A stretch of 64,000 nucleotides of DNA, from the NCBI GenBank assembly GCA_028097645.1, contig JAOHEU010000002.1:3644-67643 (forward strand), given 5' to 3'. Each line of letters opens with the position of its first letter. Position 1 is the first letter of the stretch. The translations under genes and the position numbers were made by a program. This document shows, piece by piece, positions 27,637 through 37,750 of this stretch. The notes beneath the pieces were generated by a model. That model worked only from the letters and a program-made list of their open reading frames with translations. It searched no databases and was not told the DNA's origin. This DNA comes from Candidatus Pelagibacter sp. (GTDB lineage Bacteria; Pseudomonadota; Alphaproteobacteria; Pelagibacterales; Pelagibacteraceae).

Positions 27637-28888
27637 CATTAAAGATATAAGAAAAGACTTTGCTCTTTTTGCTAAATCACTTGAAAAAAGATCATTAAAA
27701 ATTAATTTTGAAAATTTACAAGATCTAGATGAACAAAATAGACAACTGATTCAAGAAAAGGAAGCATTAGAAAAAGAAAAAAAAGATATTTCAAAATCTA
27801 AAGATGAGGCATTGTTTAAAAGATCTAAAGAAATTTCTTCTGATTTAGAAAAAGTTTCAGACAAGCAAAAAAAAGTTAAAATTGAACTAGAAAATATATT
27901 ATCTAATATTCCAAACATTCCTCATCCTGATGTTCCAGATGGGAAAGATGAAAATGATAATGTTGAAATTTCTAAATCAGGTAAAATTCCTAATTTTGAT
28001 TTTAAGCCTAAATCTCATTATGAATTAGGCGAAAAACTAAAGATGTTAGATTTTGATCTTGCTACAAAAACTACAGGTTCAAGATTTGTTTTTGTTAAAA
28101 GCAAATTAGCTTTATTAGAAAGGGCATTATCAAATTTTATGCTTGATATTCATGTAAATCAAAATCAATATCAAGAAATTTCACCCCCATTGATAGCTTC
28201 TGATAACACAATGTTTGGTACAGGTCAGTTACCAAAATTTGAAAATGATCAATTCGAAATTAAGTTTGATGAAGGCTCAGATAGAAAATTTTTAATACCA
28301 ACCGCTGAGGTGATATTAACAAATATCGTTAAAGATAAAATTGTTGATCGCAAAGAATTACCATTGCGATTTGTTGCTTCTACACCTTGTTTTAGAAAAG
28401 AAGCTGGTAGTTATGGAAAAGATACTAAGGGGATGATTAGACAACATCAATTTTATAAAGTTGAGATGGTTAGTATTGTTGAAAAAGAAAATTGTTTAGA
28501 TGAGCTGGAAAGAATGACTAACTGTGCAACTGATATCTTGGATAAATTAGAGTTACCTTATAGAAAAATTATTTTATGCTCAGGTGACATGGGTTTCAGC
28601 GCTGAAAAAACTTATGATATCGAAGTATGGTTACCATCCGAAAACAAATACCGTGAAATTTCTTCATGTTCATCATGTGCAACTTTCCAAGGTCAAAGAA
28701 TGAAAACAAGATATAAAAATGAAAATAAAGAAACACATTTTGTCGGTACTCTCAATGGAAGTGGACTTGCTGTTGGTAGAACTCTGATAGCTGTTTTGGA
28801 AAATTATCAGCAAAAAGATGGATCAATTATTGTTCCAAAAGTATTAAGACCTTATATGAACAATTTAGAAAGTATTTCAATCAATTAA
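27629..28888 (+). CDS. serS: Seryl-tRNA synthetase
   Basis: Class II synthetase charging tRNA-Ser (one such tRNA lies at 46571-46660). The N-terminal ~110 residues form the long coiled coil that holds the tRNA. Motif 2 is FRKEAGSYGKDTKGMIRQHQF and motif 3 GSGLAVGRTLIAVLENYQ. Length 419 aa is normal. It is the last gene of the argS-tat run before a promoter-like sequence and yajC. Confidence 0.96.
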   Translation: MHNIKDIRKDFALFAKSLEKRSLKINFENLQDLDEQNRQLIQEKEALEKEKKDISKSKDEALFKRSKEISSDLEKVSDKQKKVKIELENILSNIPNIPHPDVPDGKDENDNVEISKSGKIPNFDFKPKSHYELGEKLKMLDFDLATKTTGSRFVFVKSKLALLERALSNFMLDIHVNQNQYQEISPPLIASDNTMFGTGQLPKFENDQFEIKFDEGSDRKFLIPTAEVILTNIVKDKIVDRKELPLRFVASTPCFRKEAGSYGKDTKGMIRQHQFYKVEMVSIVEKENCLDELERMTNCATDILDKLELPYRKIILCSGDMGFSAEKTYDIEVWLPSENKYREISSCSSCATFQGQRMKTRYKNENKETHFVGTLNGSGLAVGRTLIAVLENYQQKDGSIIVPKVLRPYMNNLESISIN

Positions 28889-28890
28889 AG

Positions 28891-28917
28891 TTGTTTTCAT
28901 TATTAAGATAGTATAAT
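28891..28917 (+). promoter_or_regulatory. Candidate promoter of yajC-secDF
   Basis: TATAAT at 28912-28917 is a perfect -10 box; TTGTTT at 28891-28896 is a fair -35 but with a short 15-nt spacer. A ribosome site AAGGAG at 28934-28939 precedes the yajC ATG at 28944. It would give the export genes their own promoter. Confidence 0.45.
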
Positions 28918-28943
28918 AATTCAGCTAATTTATAAGGAGATTT

Positions 28944-29231
28944 ATGGAAGGTTCAGGAATAGGACAATTTATACCGCTGATTTTAATTTTTGTTATTTTT
29001 TATTTTTTCTTAATAAGACCTCAACAAAAAAAAGTTAAAGAGCATAAAGCAATGGTTGAAAGTTTAAAAAGAGGTGACAAAGTTATCACTTCTGGTGGTA
29101 TTACAGGAACTGTTGAAAGATTAATTGATAATGACAAAGTTGAAGTTGAAATTGCTGACAATGTTAAAGTTGAAATAGTAAAAGCAACAGGCATTCAAGG
29201 TCTTTTAAACAATCAAGAAGTCAAAAAATAA
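28944..29231 (+). CDS. yajC: Preprotein translocase accessory subunit YajC
   Basis: Small membrane partner of SecDF. One membrane helix (about residues 8-24) is followed by the family signature RPQQKKVKEHKAMVESLKRGD and the VITSGGITGTV domain. Length 95 aa is normal. The gene has one of the strongest ribosome sites in the window and is followed by secD. Confidence 0.95.
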   Translation: MEGSGIGQFIPLILIFVIFYFFLIRPQQKKVKEHKAMVESLKRGDKVITSGGITGTVERLIDNDKVEVEIADNVKVEIVKATGIQGLLNNQEVKK

Positions 29232-29245
29232 TCAATTAAAGTAAA

Positions 29246-30799
29246 GTGCTTTATTTTTCAAAGTTAAGAATTTTATTTATAACTCTATTTTCACTTTTAT
29301 TTATTTTAATTGCTTCATCAAATTTATTTAAAATAGATGATGATTTTTTTGATAAGAAAATAAATCTTGGATTAGACTTACAAGGAGGCTCTTATCTTTT
29401 GCTTGAAATTGATAATTCACCTGTCATTGAACAAAAACTTCAAAACTTAACAACAACTATCCGAAATTATTTTAAAGAACAAAATATTAAGATAAACAAC
29501 ATCAAAATTGAAGGCGATAATATTTTTTTTAATACTGATGATAAAAGTAAACAAATAATTATTGATACATTCACTGATGAAAACAGTGATATAAATCCTT
29601 ATTACCCTAGATTTAAATCACATCAATTAAACATAGAAGACACTGGATTTAGTTTAAAAGTTAATTTTTCAAAACAAGGTTTAATTAATCTAAAGACTTC
29701 ATCTCAAGATCAAGCAATTGAAATAGTTAGAAGAAGAATTGATGAAGTTGGTACTAATGAACCTAACATATTAAAAAGAGGAAATAATCGTATTTTAGTT
29801 GAACTTCCTGGTCTTGATGACCCTATGAGAGTTAAATCACTTTTAGGTAAAACTGCAAATTTAACCTTCAGATTTGTCACTAATAATGAAAATGACAGTT
29901 TTGGAGTTGAAAAGTTAAAATATGAAGATGGTATAGAAGAAGCAACAGTTAGTAAGAGAATAATTATTAGTGGAGATAATCTTTTAGATGCTCAGCCTTC
30001 AATGGACACACAAAACAATCAAACTGTAGTCTCTTTTTCATTAGATAGAGTGGGCGCAAAAAGGTTTGGTAAAGCAACATCAACTGGTATTGGCAAACAA
30101 CTAGCTATAGTTCTAGATGGTAAGATTATAAGCGCACCAGTTATTAGAGACACCATTGCAAGTGGTAATGGACAAATTAGTGGAGGATTTACATTTCAAT
30201 CAGCAACAGATTTAGCGCTGCTACTTAGATCTGGAGCCTTGCCAGCACCTTTAAATATAATTGAAGAGAGAACTGTTGGGCCTGACTTGGGTCAAGACTC
30301 GATTAATGCAGGAATGATTGCTTTAGCGATTGGGTTTCTTTTGGTGATTGTTTTTATGTTTATTAAATACAAAATCTTTGGATTAATTACTAATGTTACA
30401 CTAGTCATAAATTTATTTATTCTACTAGGAATTTTAACTTTATTTGAAGCCACTTTAACATTGCCAGGTATTGCCGGAATAATTTTAACTGTTGGTATGG
30501 CTGTTGATGCAAATGTTTTGATTTTTGAGAGAATTAAAGAAGAACTTAAAGATGAAAAAAATAACATATTAGCATTTGATAGTGGTTATATAAAATCTAG
30601 AACAGCAATTATTGATGCCAACATAACTACCTTATTGGCAGCAATTATACTTTTTTTCATGGGATCAGGTCCAATTAAAGGGTTTTCAGTTACTCTTGGT
30701 ATAGGAATATTTACAACTCTATTTTCTGTTTATTTTATAGCAAGACTTTTTACTAGTCTTTATGTTTCAAAAAATAGAAATAAGGAAAAATTAATTTAA
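29246..30799 (+). CDS. secD: Protein translocase subunit SecD
   Basis: Proton-driven membrane protein that pulls secreted proteins through SecYEG on the periplasmic side. It starts with GTG at 29246. Motifs are LGLDLQGGSYLLLEID after the first helix, a periplasmic domain ending at about residue 350, and six helices with TVGMAVDANVLIFERIKEE. Length 517 aa is normal for alphaproteobacteria. It overlaps secF by one base. Confidence 0.96.
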   Translation: MLYFSKLRILFITLFSLLFILIASSNLFKIDDDFFDKKINLGLDLQGGSYLLLEIDNSPVIEQKLQNLTTTIRNYFKEQNIKINNIKIEGDNIFFNTDDKSKQIIIDTFTDENSDINPYYPRFKSHQLNIEDTGFSLKVNFSKQGLINLKTSSQDQAIEIVRRRIDEVGTNEPNILKRGNNRILVELPGLDDPMRVKSLLGKTANLTFRFVTNNENDSFGVEKLKYEDGIEEATVSKRIIISGDNLLDAQPSMDTQNNQTVVSFSLDRVGAKRFGKATSTGIGKQLAIVLDGKIISAPVIRDTIASGNGQISGGFTFQSATDLALLLRSGALPAPLNIIEERTVGPDLGQDSINAGMIALAIGFLLVIVFMFIKYKIFGLITNVTLVINLFILLGILTLFEATLTLPGIAGIILTVGMAVDANVLIFERIKEELKDEKNNILAFDSGYIKSRTAIIDANITTLLAAIILFFMGSGPIKGFSVTLGIGIFTTLFSVYFIARLFTSLYVSKNRNKEKLI

Positions 30800-31689
30800 T
30801 GATTGCATTTAATAAATATTATAACCATTTCAATTTTTTATCTGGAATTTTGATTTTATGTTCTTTAATTTTATTAGTTTTCAAAGGGCTTAATTTTGGA
30901 ATTGATTTTAAAGGTGGGACTTTAATTGAGCTAAGATCATCTGATGATAAAATTAATGTCAGTTCATTAAGAGATAAATTTAGTCAAATGAATCTTGGTG
31001 ATGTATCTGTTAAAAAATTTGGTAATGATACTGATTATTTGGTCAAATTTGAGAACAAAGATAATAAAAAAAATGTTATTGAGGAGATAAAAACAAATCT
31101 TGATAAATCTTTTGGCAATAATTTTAATTTTAGAAGAGTTGAAAATGTTGGACCAAAAGTAAGTGCAGAATTGTTAAAATCAGGAGTAATTGCTATTTCT
31201 TTATCATTAGCAATAATGTTATTTTATATTTGGATAAGATTTGAATGGCAATTTAGTCTTGGAGCGATATTAGCATTATTTCATGATGTAATAGTAACGC
31301 TTGGAGTCTTCTCTTTGTTTAGTCTTGAAATTAATTTATCAATTATAGCTGCTGTATTAACTATAGTCGGATACTCAATGAATGACACTGTTGTGATTTT
31401 TGACCGTGTGAGGGAAAATTTGAGAAAATATTCTGATATAAAAATATTTGAACTTACTAATATCTCTATCAATGAAACCCTATCTAGAACAATAATAACT
31501 TCAGCAACAACTTTATTAGCACTGCTAGCGATATATTTTTTTGGTGGTGAGATTTTAAAAGGGTTTTCTTTGGCAATGATTTTGGGTGTTGTATTTGGTA
31601 CTTATTCTTCAATTTATATAGCAAATACTGTTTTGGTAAGACTTAAGGTTTCTCAAAAAACTGTTTTGAAAGAGGATGATAAGAGTTAA
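30799..31689 (+). CDS. secF: Protein translocase subunit SecF
   Basis: Partner of SecD. FGIDFKGGTLIELR follows the first helix, and TIVGYSMNDTVVIFDRVREN lies in the C-terminal membrane part; six helices in all. Length 296 aa is normal. It ends the run of export genes; acetoacetyl-CoA synthetase begins 28 nt later. Confidence 0.96.
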   Translation: MIAFNKYYNHFNFLSGILILCSLILLVFKGLNFGIDFKGGTLIELRSSDDKINVSSLRDKFSQMNLGDVSVKKFGNDTDYLVKFENKDNKKNVIEEIKTNLDKSFGNNFNFRRVENVGPKVSAELLKSGVIAISLSLAIMLFYIWIRFEWQFSLGAILALFHDVIVTLGVFSLFSLEINLSIIAAVLTIVGYSMNDTVVIFDRVRENLRKYSDIKIFELTNISINETLSRTIITSATTLLALLAIYFFGGEILKGFSLAMILGVVFGTYSSIYIANTVLVRLKVSQKTVLKEDDKS

Positions 31690-31717
31690 TCATACCAAAT
31701 ATATGTAAAGTTTTTTT

Positions 31718-33679
31718 ATGAATAAAAAACTCTGGGAAGCTTCAAAAAAATTAAAAAATAATTCAAATTTATTCAAATTTGAGAAATTTATATCCAATAA
31801 ATATAATAAAAATTTCTCTAAAGATTTCGAAAAAATACATAAATGGTCTGTAAGTAATCCTCATAATTTTTGGAATAGTGTTTGGGATTTTGCTAGTATT
31901 AAAGGAGCTAAAAATAATCAAAAGCCTAAAAAAACATCAAAGTTTTATAAGAATATTTTTTTACCAAAATCTAAATTAAATTTTACTAAAAACTTACTTC
32001 CAAAAAACAATAGTGACAAAGCAATTACTTTTATTAGCGAAAATGGTTACCGTGAAACAAAAAATTGGAAAAACTTAAACAAAAATGTCAAAAAAATATC
32101 TGCATTTCTAAAGAAATTAAATATAAAACCCAAAGACAGAGTGGCTGCATATATGCCGAATATCCCTGAAACAGTCGAAGCTTTTTTAGGTACTGTTGCC
32201 ATAGGATCAATATGGTCATCATGTTCACCTGATTTTGGTATCAATGGTGTTGTTGAAAGGTTTTCACAAATTAAACCTAAAATTTTGTTTGTTACAAATG
32301 AATATTTTTATAATGGTAAAAGAATAAATGTTTTAGAAAGAATTCCAAATATTGTAAAAAGAATACCAAGCATTAAACATATAGTTATTACTAATTATCC
32401 AGGTAAACCTGAGATCAAAAAAATTCCAAAATATAAGAATATTAAAACCTATACATGGAAATATATTATTCAACAAAATGAAATTGATCTAAAATTTCAA
32501 AAATTTGATTTTGAACACGAATTAGCAATTCTCTATTCAAGTGGCACAACTGGTAAGCCCAAATGTATTTGTCATAAAAATGGTGGTGTTCTTCTCCAGC
32601 ATTTAAAAGAGCATCAACTACATTGCAATATAAAAGAAAATGATAATGTTTTTTATTTTACTACATGTGGGTGGATGATGTGGAATTGGCTAATTTCAGT
32701 TTTGGCCTCAAAAGCTTCGATTGTTTTGTTTGATGGATCGCCAATGTATAAAAAAGAGGATTTACTTATTAAGATCGCAAACATAGAGGATATAACACTT
32801 TTTGGTGTAAGTGCTAAATACATAGATGCATTACGCAAAACCAACATAAATTATATAAAAAAATATAAATTATCAAAATTAAGAACTATCTGTTCTACTG
32901 GGTCGCCTTTGTCCGAGGACAGTTTTAGATATGTATATAAAAATATAAAGAAAGATGTTCATTTAGCATCTATTTCTGGGGGTACTGATATCGTTTCATG
33001 TTTTGTTTTAGGAAATTTATATCAACCTGTCTATTCAGGTGAAATTCAAAACAAGGGTTTGGGGATGGATGTTCGTGTATTTAATGAAAAAGGTAAGTCG
33101 ATTAATAATAAAAAAGGTGAACTTGTTTGTATTAATCCATTTCCATCAATGCCTTTAAAATTTTGGAATGATAAAAATGATAATAAATTTAAAAAAGCAT
33201 ATTTTAATAAATTTAAAAATATTTGGCACCATGGAGACTTTGCAAGAATAACTAATAAAAATGGTTTTATAATTGTTGGTCGATCCGATACTACTTTAAA
33301 CCCGGGTGGTGTTCGTCTTGGGACCGCTGAAATATATTCAGAAATTGAAAAATTTAAAGAAATTAACGAGTCTCTTGTTGTTGGCCAATCTTGGGATAAT
33401 GATATTCGAATAGTTTTGTTTGTAATTTTAAACTCAAAACATGAACTTACGGAAAATTTATTAAAAAAAATTAAATTACAAATAAGAAAAAATGCTTCTC
33501 CAAGACATGTCCCTCATAAAATAATTCAAGTAAATGATATTCCAAGAACAAAAAGTGGAAAAATTGTTGAGCTTGCTGTTAAAAACATAATAGAGGGAAA
33601 TAAAATTAAAAACAGAGAAGCCTTAGCTAATCCACTATCTTTAAATCAATATATTAATATTAAAGAATTGCAGTATTAA
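31718..33679 (+). CDS. aacS: Acetoacetyl-CoA synthetase
   Basis: AMP-forming ligase that activates acetoacetate to acetoacetyl-CoA in the cytoplasm. The ATP-binding YSSGTTGKPK is at residues 273-282, the family core TCGWMMWNW follows, and Lys615 in PRTKSGK is the catalytic C-terminal lysine. The N-terminal domain with NFWNSVWDF and length 653 aa fit acetoacetate-CoA ligase rather than acetyl-CoA synthetase. It converges on the next gene with a 14-bp gap. Confidence 0.9.
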   Translation: MNKKLWEASKKLKNNSNLFKFEKFISNKYNKNFSKDFEKIHKWSVSNPHNFWNSVWDFASIKGAKNNQKPKKTSKFYKNIFLPKSKLNFTKNLLPKNNSDKAITFISENGYRETKNWKNLNKNVKKISAFLKKLNIKPKDRVAAYMPNIPETVEAFLGTVAIGSIWSSCSPDFGINGVVERFSQIKPKILFVTNEYFYNGKRINVLERIPNIVKRIPSIKHIVITNYPGKPEIKKIPKYKNIKTYTWKYIIQQNEIDLKFQKFDFEHELAILYSSGTTGKPKCICHKNGGVLLQHLKEHQLHCNIKENDNVFYFTTCGWMMWNWLISVLASKASIVLFDGSPMYKKEDLLIKIANIEDITLFGVSAKYIDALRKTNINYIKKYKLSKLRTICSTGSPLSEDSFRYVYKNIKKDVHLASISGGTDIVSCFVLGNLYQPVYSGEIQNKGLGMDVRVFNEKGKSINNKKGELVCINPFPSMPLKFWNDKNDNKFKKAYFNKFKNIWHHGDFARITNKNGFIIVGRSDTTLNPGGVRLGTAEIYSEIEKFKEINESLVVGQSWDNDIRIVLFVILNSKHELTENLLKKIKLQIRKNASPRHVPHKIIQVNDIPRTKSGKIVELAVKNIIEGNKIKNREALANPLSLNQYINIKELQY

Positions 33680-33693
33680 TTAAAAATAGAAAT

Positions 33694-34296
33694 TTAATAA
33701 AGATTTTGAGCAGCTACCATTGCTAGAAGCATTGGTAAAGATAACAAAGTATTTGTTCTTGAAAACAACATTGCTGTTTTAGCAGATTTAGCTTTTAATT
33801 CAGGCTCACATTCAACAATACCTAAAGCTCTTTTTTGATTAGGCCAAATAACAAACCAAACATTAAAAGCCATGATAACACCTAACCACATACCAATTCC
33901 AATTGCTGTATGTTTTGGTACACCTGATCCTATGCTTAAAGTCATTGCATCATGCAAGTAGCCATTTAATAACGCTAATATTAATCCTGATAGAACCGTT
34001 AAGGCTGCAGCCCATCTGAAATAAAATAATGCTGCTGGTGCAATTACTTTCCCAATAGCAGGTTTTTGTTCGTCTGGAATTTTTCCCATATTTGGAATTT
34101 GAACAAAATTAAAATACCAAAGTAACCCAATCCACATGATTGCTACAATCACATGTATATATCTAAATAACCAACTCCAAAATAATGAGTCGAAAGCAAA
34201 TCCACCATTATGATATGATAAACCAACAAATAATAATATCGCTAATGCTAATGAAGCGTGAATTGTTTTTGATAATGATGCTAATAAATTACTCAT
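33694..34296 (-). CDS. PuuD-like membrane protein (urate hydroxylase membrane domain, no cytochrome c domain)
   Basis: Integral membrane protein of 200 aa with about five hydrophobic segments. The segments RYIHVIVAIMWIGLLWYFNFVQIP, YFRWAAALTVLSG and MAFNVWFVIWPNQKRALG resemble the membrane half of PuuD, which oxidises urate in alphaproteobacteria. The cytochrome c domain that completes PuuD is absent, and no purine-degradation gene is near. The histidines in the helices could bind heme. Function here is uncertain; a general heme or redox membrane role is possible. Confidence 0.65.
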   Translation of the reverse strand: MSNLLASLSKTIHASLALAILLFVGLSYHNGGFAFDSLFWSWLFRYIHVIVAIMWIGLLWYFNFVQIPNMGKIPDEQKPAIGKVIAPAALFYFRWAAALTVLSGLILALLNGYLHDAMTLSIGSGVPKHTAIGIGMWLGVIMAFNVWFVIWPNQKRALGIVECEPELKAKSAKTAMLFSRTNTLLSLPMLLAMVAAQNLY

Positions 34297-34351
34297 GATT
34301 CTTCTTATTTATACACTAAATTAATAAAAATTTTAACAATCTTTTACTATT

Positions 34352-37204
34352 TTATCCTAATAACGGTTTTAAAAATTGACCTGTATAACTTCCTGGTACT
34401 TTACAAATCTCTTCTGGTTTACCTTCTGCTATTATAGTCCCACCTTTAACACCCCCTTCAGGACCCATATCAACAATATAATCAGCTGTTTTTATAACAT
34501 CTAGATTGTGCTCAATAACCACAACAGTATTACCTAGCTTCACAAATGTGTGAAGAATTTCTAATAATTTCTTAATATCGTGTTGATGAAGTCCTGTTGT
34601 TGGTTCATCTAAGATATACATTGTTCGTCCGGTTGATCTTTTTGAAAGTTCTTTTGCAAGTTTTATTCTTTGAGCTTCACCTCCAGAAAGTGTTGTTGCC
34701 TGTTGGCCGATTTTTATATAGCCCAAGCCTACTTTTTTAAGGGTTAAAAGTTTCGTTTTAATATTAGATATATTTTCAAAATACTCACAACCTTCATCAA
34801 CTGACATATCTAAAACGTCAGCAATACTTTTATCTTTAAATTTAATTTCTAGTGTTTCTCTATTGTATCTAGTTCCTTTACATTCATCACATTGAATATA
34901 AACGTCTGGTAAAAAGTGCATTTCATACGTGATTACACCATCTCCTTCACATGCCTCACACCTTCCACCTTTAACATTAAATGAAAATCTTCCAGGTTTA
35001 TATCCTCTAGTTTTAGACTCTGGTAAGCTTGTAAACCAATCTCTAATTGGTCCAAATGCACCTGTATATGTAGCTGGGTTTGATCTAGGAGTTCTTCCAA
35101 TAGGGGATTGATCTATGTCAATAATTTTATCAATTAGCTCAACTCCTTTGTAACTTTTAAAAGCCTTAGGAGCTTTTCGAGCCTTATTATTAAGCGTCAA
35201 ATTTAATGCATGATATAATGTTTGTAGTATTAACGTTGACTTACCACTACCTGAAACTCCAGTAATACAAGTAAAACTTCCTGTCGGAATTTTTAGATTA
35301 ACGTTATTTAAATTATTTCCTGATGCACCATTGATTTCAACAAACCTTCCATTTTTTGCTAATCGTCGAGTTTTAGGAACTTCAATAATCTTTTTATTAG
35401 ATAGATATTGACCAGTTATACTATTTTTATCTTTTTTGATTTCTTCATAAGTTCCTTGTGCAGAAACTTGACCACCGTTAGTTCCAGCTTCTGGTCCCAT
35501 ATCTATAATATGATCAGCGTTTTCCATTGTTTCAGTGTCGTGTTCAACAACAATTACAGTGTTCCCTAAGTCTCTTAATCTTTTTAGGGCATTAATAAGT
35601 TTAACATTATCTTTTTGATGCAATCCAATTGAAGGTTCATCAAGAACATACAATACACCTGTTAATCCAGATCCTATTTGTGAAGCTAATCTTATTCTTT
35701 GAGCCTCTCCACCAGATAATGTTCCAGACTCTCTTGATAAAGTTAGATAATCAAGACCAACATTAAGTAAAAAATTTAATCTTTCATTAATTTCCTTCAA
35801 AACATGTTCAGCAATTTTAAACTGTCTTTTGTCTAGATTTTTTTCTAATTCTTTAAACCACTTAGCAGCATCAAGAATAGATTTTCTTGTGACCTCACTA
35901 ATATTGTGATCGTCAATTTTAACACACATAGCTTCTTCTTTAAGCCTATCTCCATTGCAACTCTCACAAGCAGAGTCAGATTGATATTCAGCTATAGCCT
36001 CTCTTTTCCATTCACTATCAGATTCTAAAAATCTTCTTTCAAGATTGTTTATTACACCTTCAAAAGTTTTTTTATGTGAATATTTTTCATATCCATCATC
36101 ATAGTTAAATTTAATTTCTTCTTCATCGGACCCATATAAAATTACATCTTTAATTTTTTTTGGTAATTTTTTCCATTTTTCATCAAGAGAAAAACCATAA
36201 TGTTTAGCAATAGATGCTAATGTTTGGGCATAATATAGAGTAGTAGATTTTGCCCACGGTTCAATTGCACCATCAGCAATACTTTTTCTTTCATCTGGAA
36301 TTACTAAATTTGGATCAACATTTAATTTCATTCCAATACCCTCACATTCTTCACATGCACCATATGGACTATTAAAAGAAAAAAGTCTTGGTTCTATTTC
36401 TTCGATAGTAAAGCCACTCTCGGGACATGCAAATTTTGTTGAGTATATTAGCTTCTCTATTTTTCTGAATTTTTGTGGTAACGTCTCATCTTCATATTCA
36501 ACAAAGACTAATCCATTAGATAAATTAACAGCCGTTTCAATACTTTCCGCTAATCTGTTTCCCAATTTTGAATTTAAGACAATTCTATCGACTAAAACTG
36601 AAATATCGTGTTTAAGTTTTTTATCTAAATTTGGAGATTTTTCGATATCATATAAAATATTATCAATTTTAATTTTTCTAAATCCTCTTCTTTTATAACT
36701 TAAAATATCTTTCTTATATTCTCCTTTACGACCTCTAACTACGGGCGCATAAATATAAATTGTACTTTTTTTTGGAAGTTTTTTAACTAAATCTACAATT
36801 TGAGTTATTGTCTGAGAGGTAATTGGTTTACCTGTAAAAGGCGAATAGGGTATCCCAGCTCTTGCAAATAAAACTCTCATGTAATCATAAATTTCTGTAA
36901 CTGTTGCTACAGTTGATCTTGGATTCTTAGATGTATTTTTTTGCTCAATAGCAATAGCAGGACTTAGACCTTCAATGAGATCTACATTAGGTTTTTTCAT
37001 TTTGTCCAAAAACTGTCTTGCGTAAGCAGACAGACTTTCGACATAACGTCTTTGGCCCTCTGCATATATGGTATCAAATGCTAATGATGATTTTCCTGAT
37101 CCAGATAGACCTGTAATGACAACAAATTGATCCTTTGGGATTTCAACAGAAACATTCTTTAAATTATGTTCTTTGGCACCCTTAATAACTATCTTTTTGA
37201 TCAT
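34352..37204 (-). CDS. uvrA: Excinuclease ABC subunit A
   Basis: DNA damage sensor of nucleotide-excision repair. Two ABC ATPase halves: Walker A GLSGSGKS near residue 33 and GVSGSGKST in the second half, with signatures [11 protein letters not shown] and [11 protein letters not shown]. Zinc-binding cysteine pairs [17 protein letters not shown] and CEACEGDG...[10 protein letters not shown] are intact. Length 950 aa is normal. It is divergent from ssb with an 88-bp gap, the classical arrangement, but I see no clear SOS box there. Confidence 0.97.
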   Translation of the reverse strand: MIKKIVIKGAKEHNLKNVSVEIPKDQFVVITGLSGSGKSSLAFDTIYAEGQRRYVESLSAYARQFLDKMKKPNVDLIEGLSPAIAIEQKNTSKNPRSTVATVTEIYDYMRVLFARAGIPYSPFTGKPITSQTITQIVDLVKKLPKKSTIYIYAPVVRGRKGEYKKDILSYKRRGFRKIKIDNILYDIEKSPNLDKKLKHDISVLVDRIVLNSKLGNRLAESIETAVNLSNGLVFVEYEDETLPQKFRKIEKLIYSTKFACPESGFTIEEIEPRLFSFNSPYGACEECEGIGMKLNVDPNLVIPDERKSIADGAIEPWAKSTTLYYAQTLASIAKHYGFSLDEKWKKLPKKIKDVILYGSDEEEIKFNYDDGYEKYSHKKTFEGVINNLERRFLESDSEWKREAIAEYQSDSACESCNGDRLKEEAMCVKIDDHNISEVTRKSILDAAKWFKELEKNLDKRQFKIAEHVLKEINERLNFLLNVGLDYLTLSRESGTLSGGEAQRIRLASQIGSGLTGVLYVLDEPSIGLHQKDNVKLINALKRLRDLGNTVIVVEHDTETMENADHIIDMGPEAGTNGGQVSAQGTYEEIKKDKNSITGQYLSNKKIIEVPKTRRLAKNGRFVEINGASGNNLNNVNLKIPTGSFTCITGVSGSGKSTLILQTLYHALNLTLNNKARKAPKAFKSYKGVELIDKIIDIDQSPIGRTPRSNPATYTGAFGPIRDWFTSLPESKTRGYKPGRFSFNVKGGRCEACEGDGVITYEMHFLPDVYIQCDECKGTRYNRETLEIKFKDKSIADVLDMSVDEGCEYFENISNIKTKLLTLKKVGLGYIKIGQQATTLSGGEAQRIKLAKELSKRSTGRTMYILDEPTTGLHQHDIKKLLEILHTFVKLGNTVVVIEHNLDVIKTADYIVDMGPEGGVKGGTIIAEGKPEEICKVPGSYTGQFLKPLLG

Positions 37205-37292
37205 ATTTTTTGTTGCTTTGAGTTAATAAAATTAATAATGAGAAGAATTGTGATATAGTTCTTATTAATTAATTTAACAAATATTAAATATT

Positions 37293-37745
37293 ATGGCTGG
37301 AAGTTTAAATAAAGTATTATTAATTGGTCGTTTGGGCGCAGACCCAGAGATCAAACAAATGGTTAATGGTAAAAGCGTTGCAAGACTGAGCTTAGCTACA
37401 AGTCAATCTTGGAAAGACAAAAATACTGGTGAAAAAAAAGAAAAAACCGAATGGCACCGTATAGTTGTATTTAATGAAGGTCTAGTAAATGTGATTCAGC
37501 AATATTTAAAAAAAGGTGCTCAAATCTATGTAGAGGGACAACTTACTACAAGAAAATGGAAAGATGAGCAGTCTGGCCAAGATAAATATTCTACTGAAAT
37601 TGTTCTTCAAGGATATAACACTACACTAACAATGTTAGGTGGTGGAAATACTGGTGGTGGAATTCAAAATGATACTACTCAACAAAATAATATTGAGGAC
37701 TCTTCTCAAGTATCAAATGATATGGACGACGAAATTCCATTTTAG
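37293..37745 (+). CDS. ssb: Single-stranded DNA-binding protein
   Basis: Coats single-stranded DNA in replication and repair. N-terminal OB fold with [14 protein letters not shown] and WHRIVVF, a flexible Gly/Asn/Gln tail and the conserved acidic tip MDDEIPF for partner binding. Length 150 aa is normal. It is followed 5 nt later by gyrA. Confidence 0.96.
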   Translation: MAGSLNKVLLIGRLGADPEIKQMVNGKSVARLSLATSQSWKDKNTGEKKEKTEWHRIVVFNEGLVNVIQQYLKKGAQIYVEGQLTTRKWKDEQSGQDKYSTEIVLQGYNTTLTMLGGGNTGGGIQNDTTQQNNIEDSSQVSNDMDDEIPF

Positions 37746-37750
37746 TATCT

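Noticed and set aside
37205..37292. SOS (LexA) box between uvrA and ssb
   Set aside because: GTTC at 37258 has no partner GTTC seven bases later, and no GAAC pair is present.
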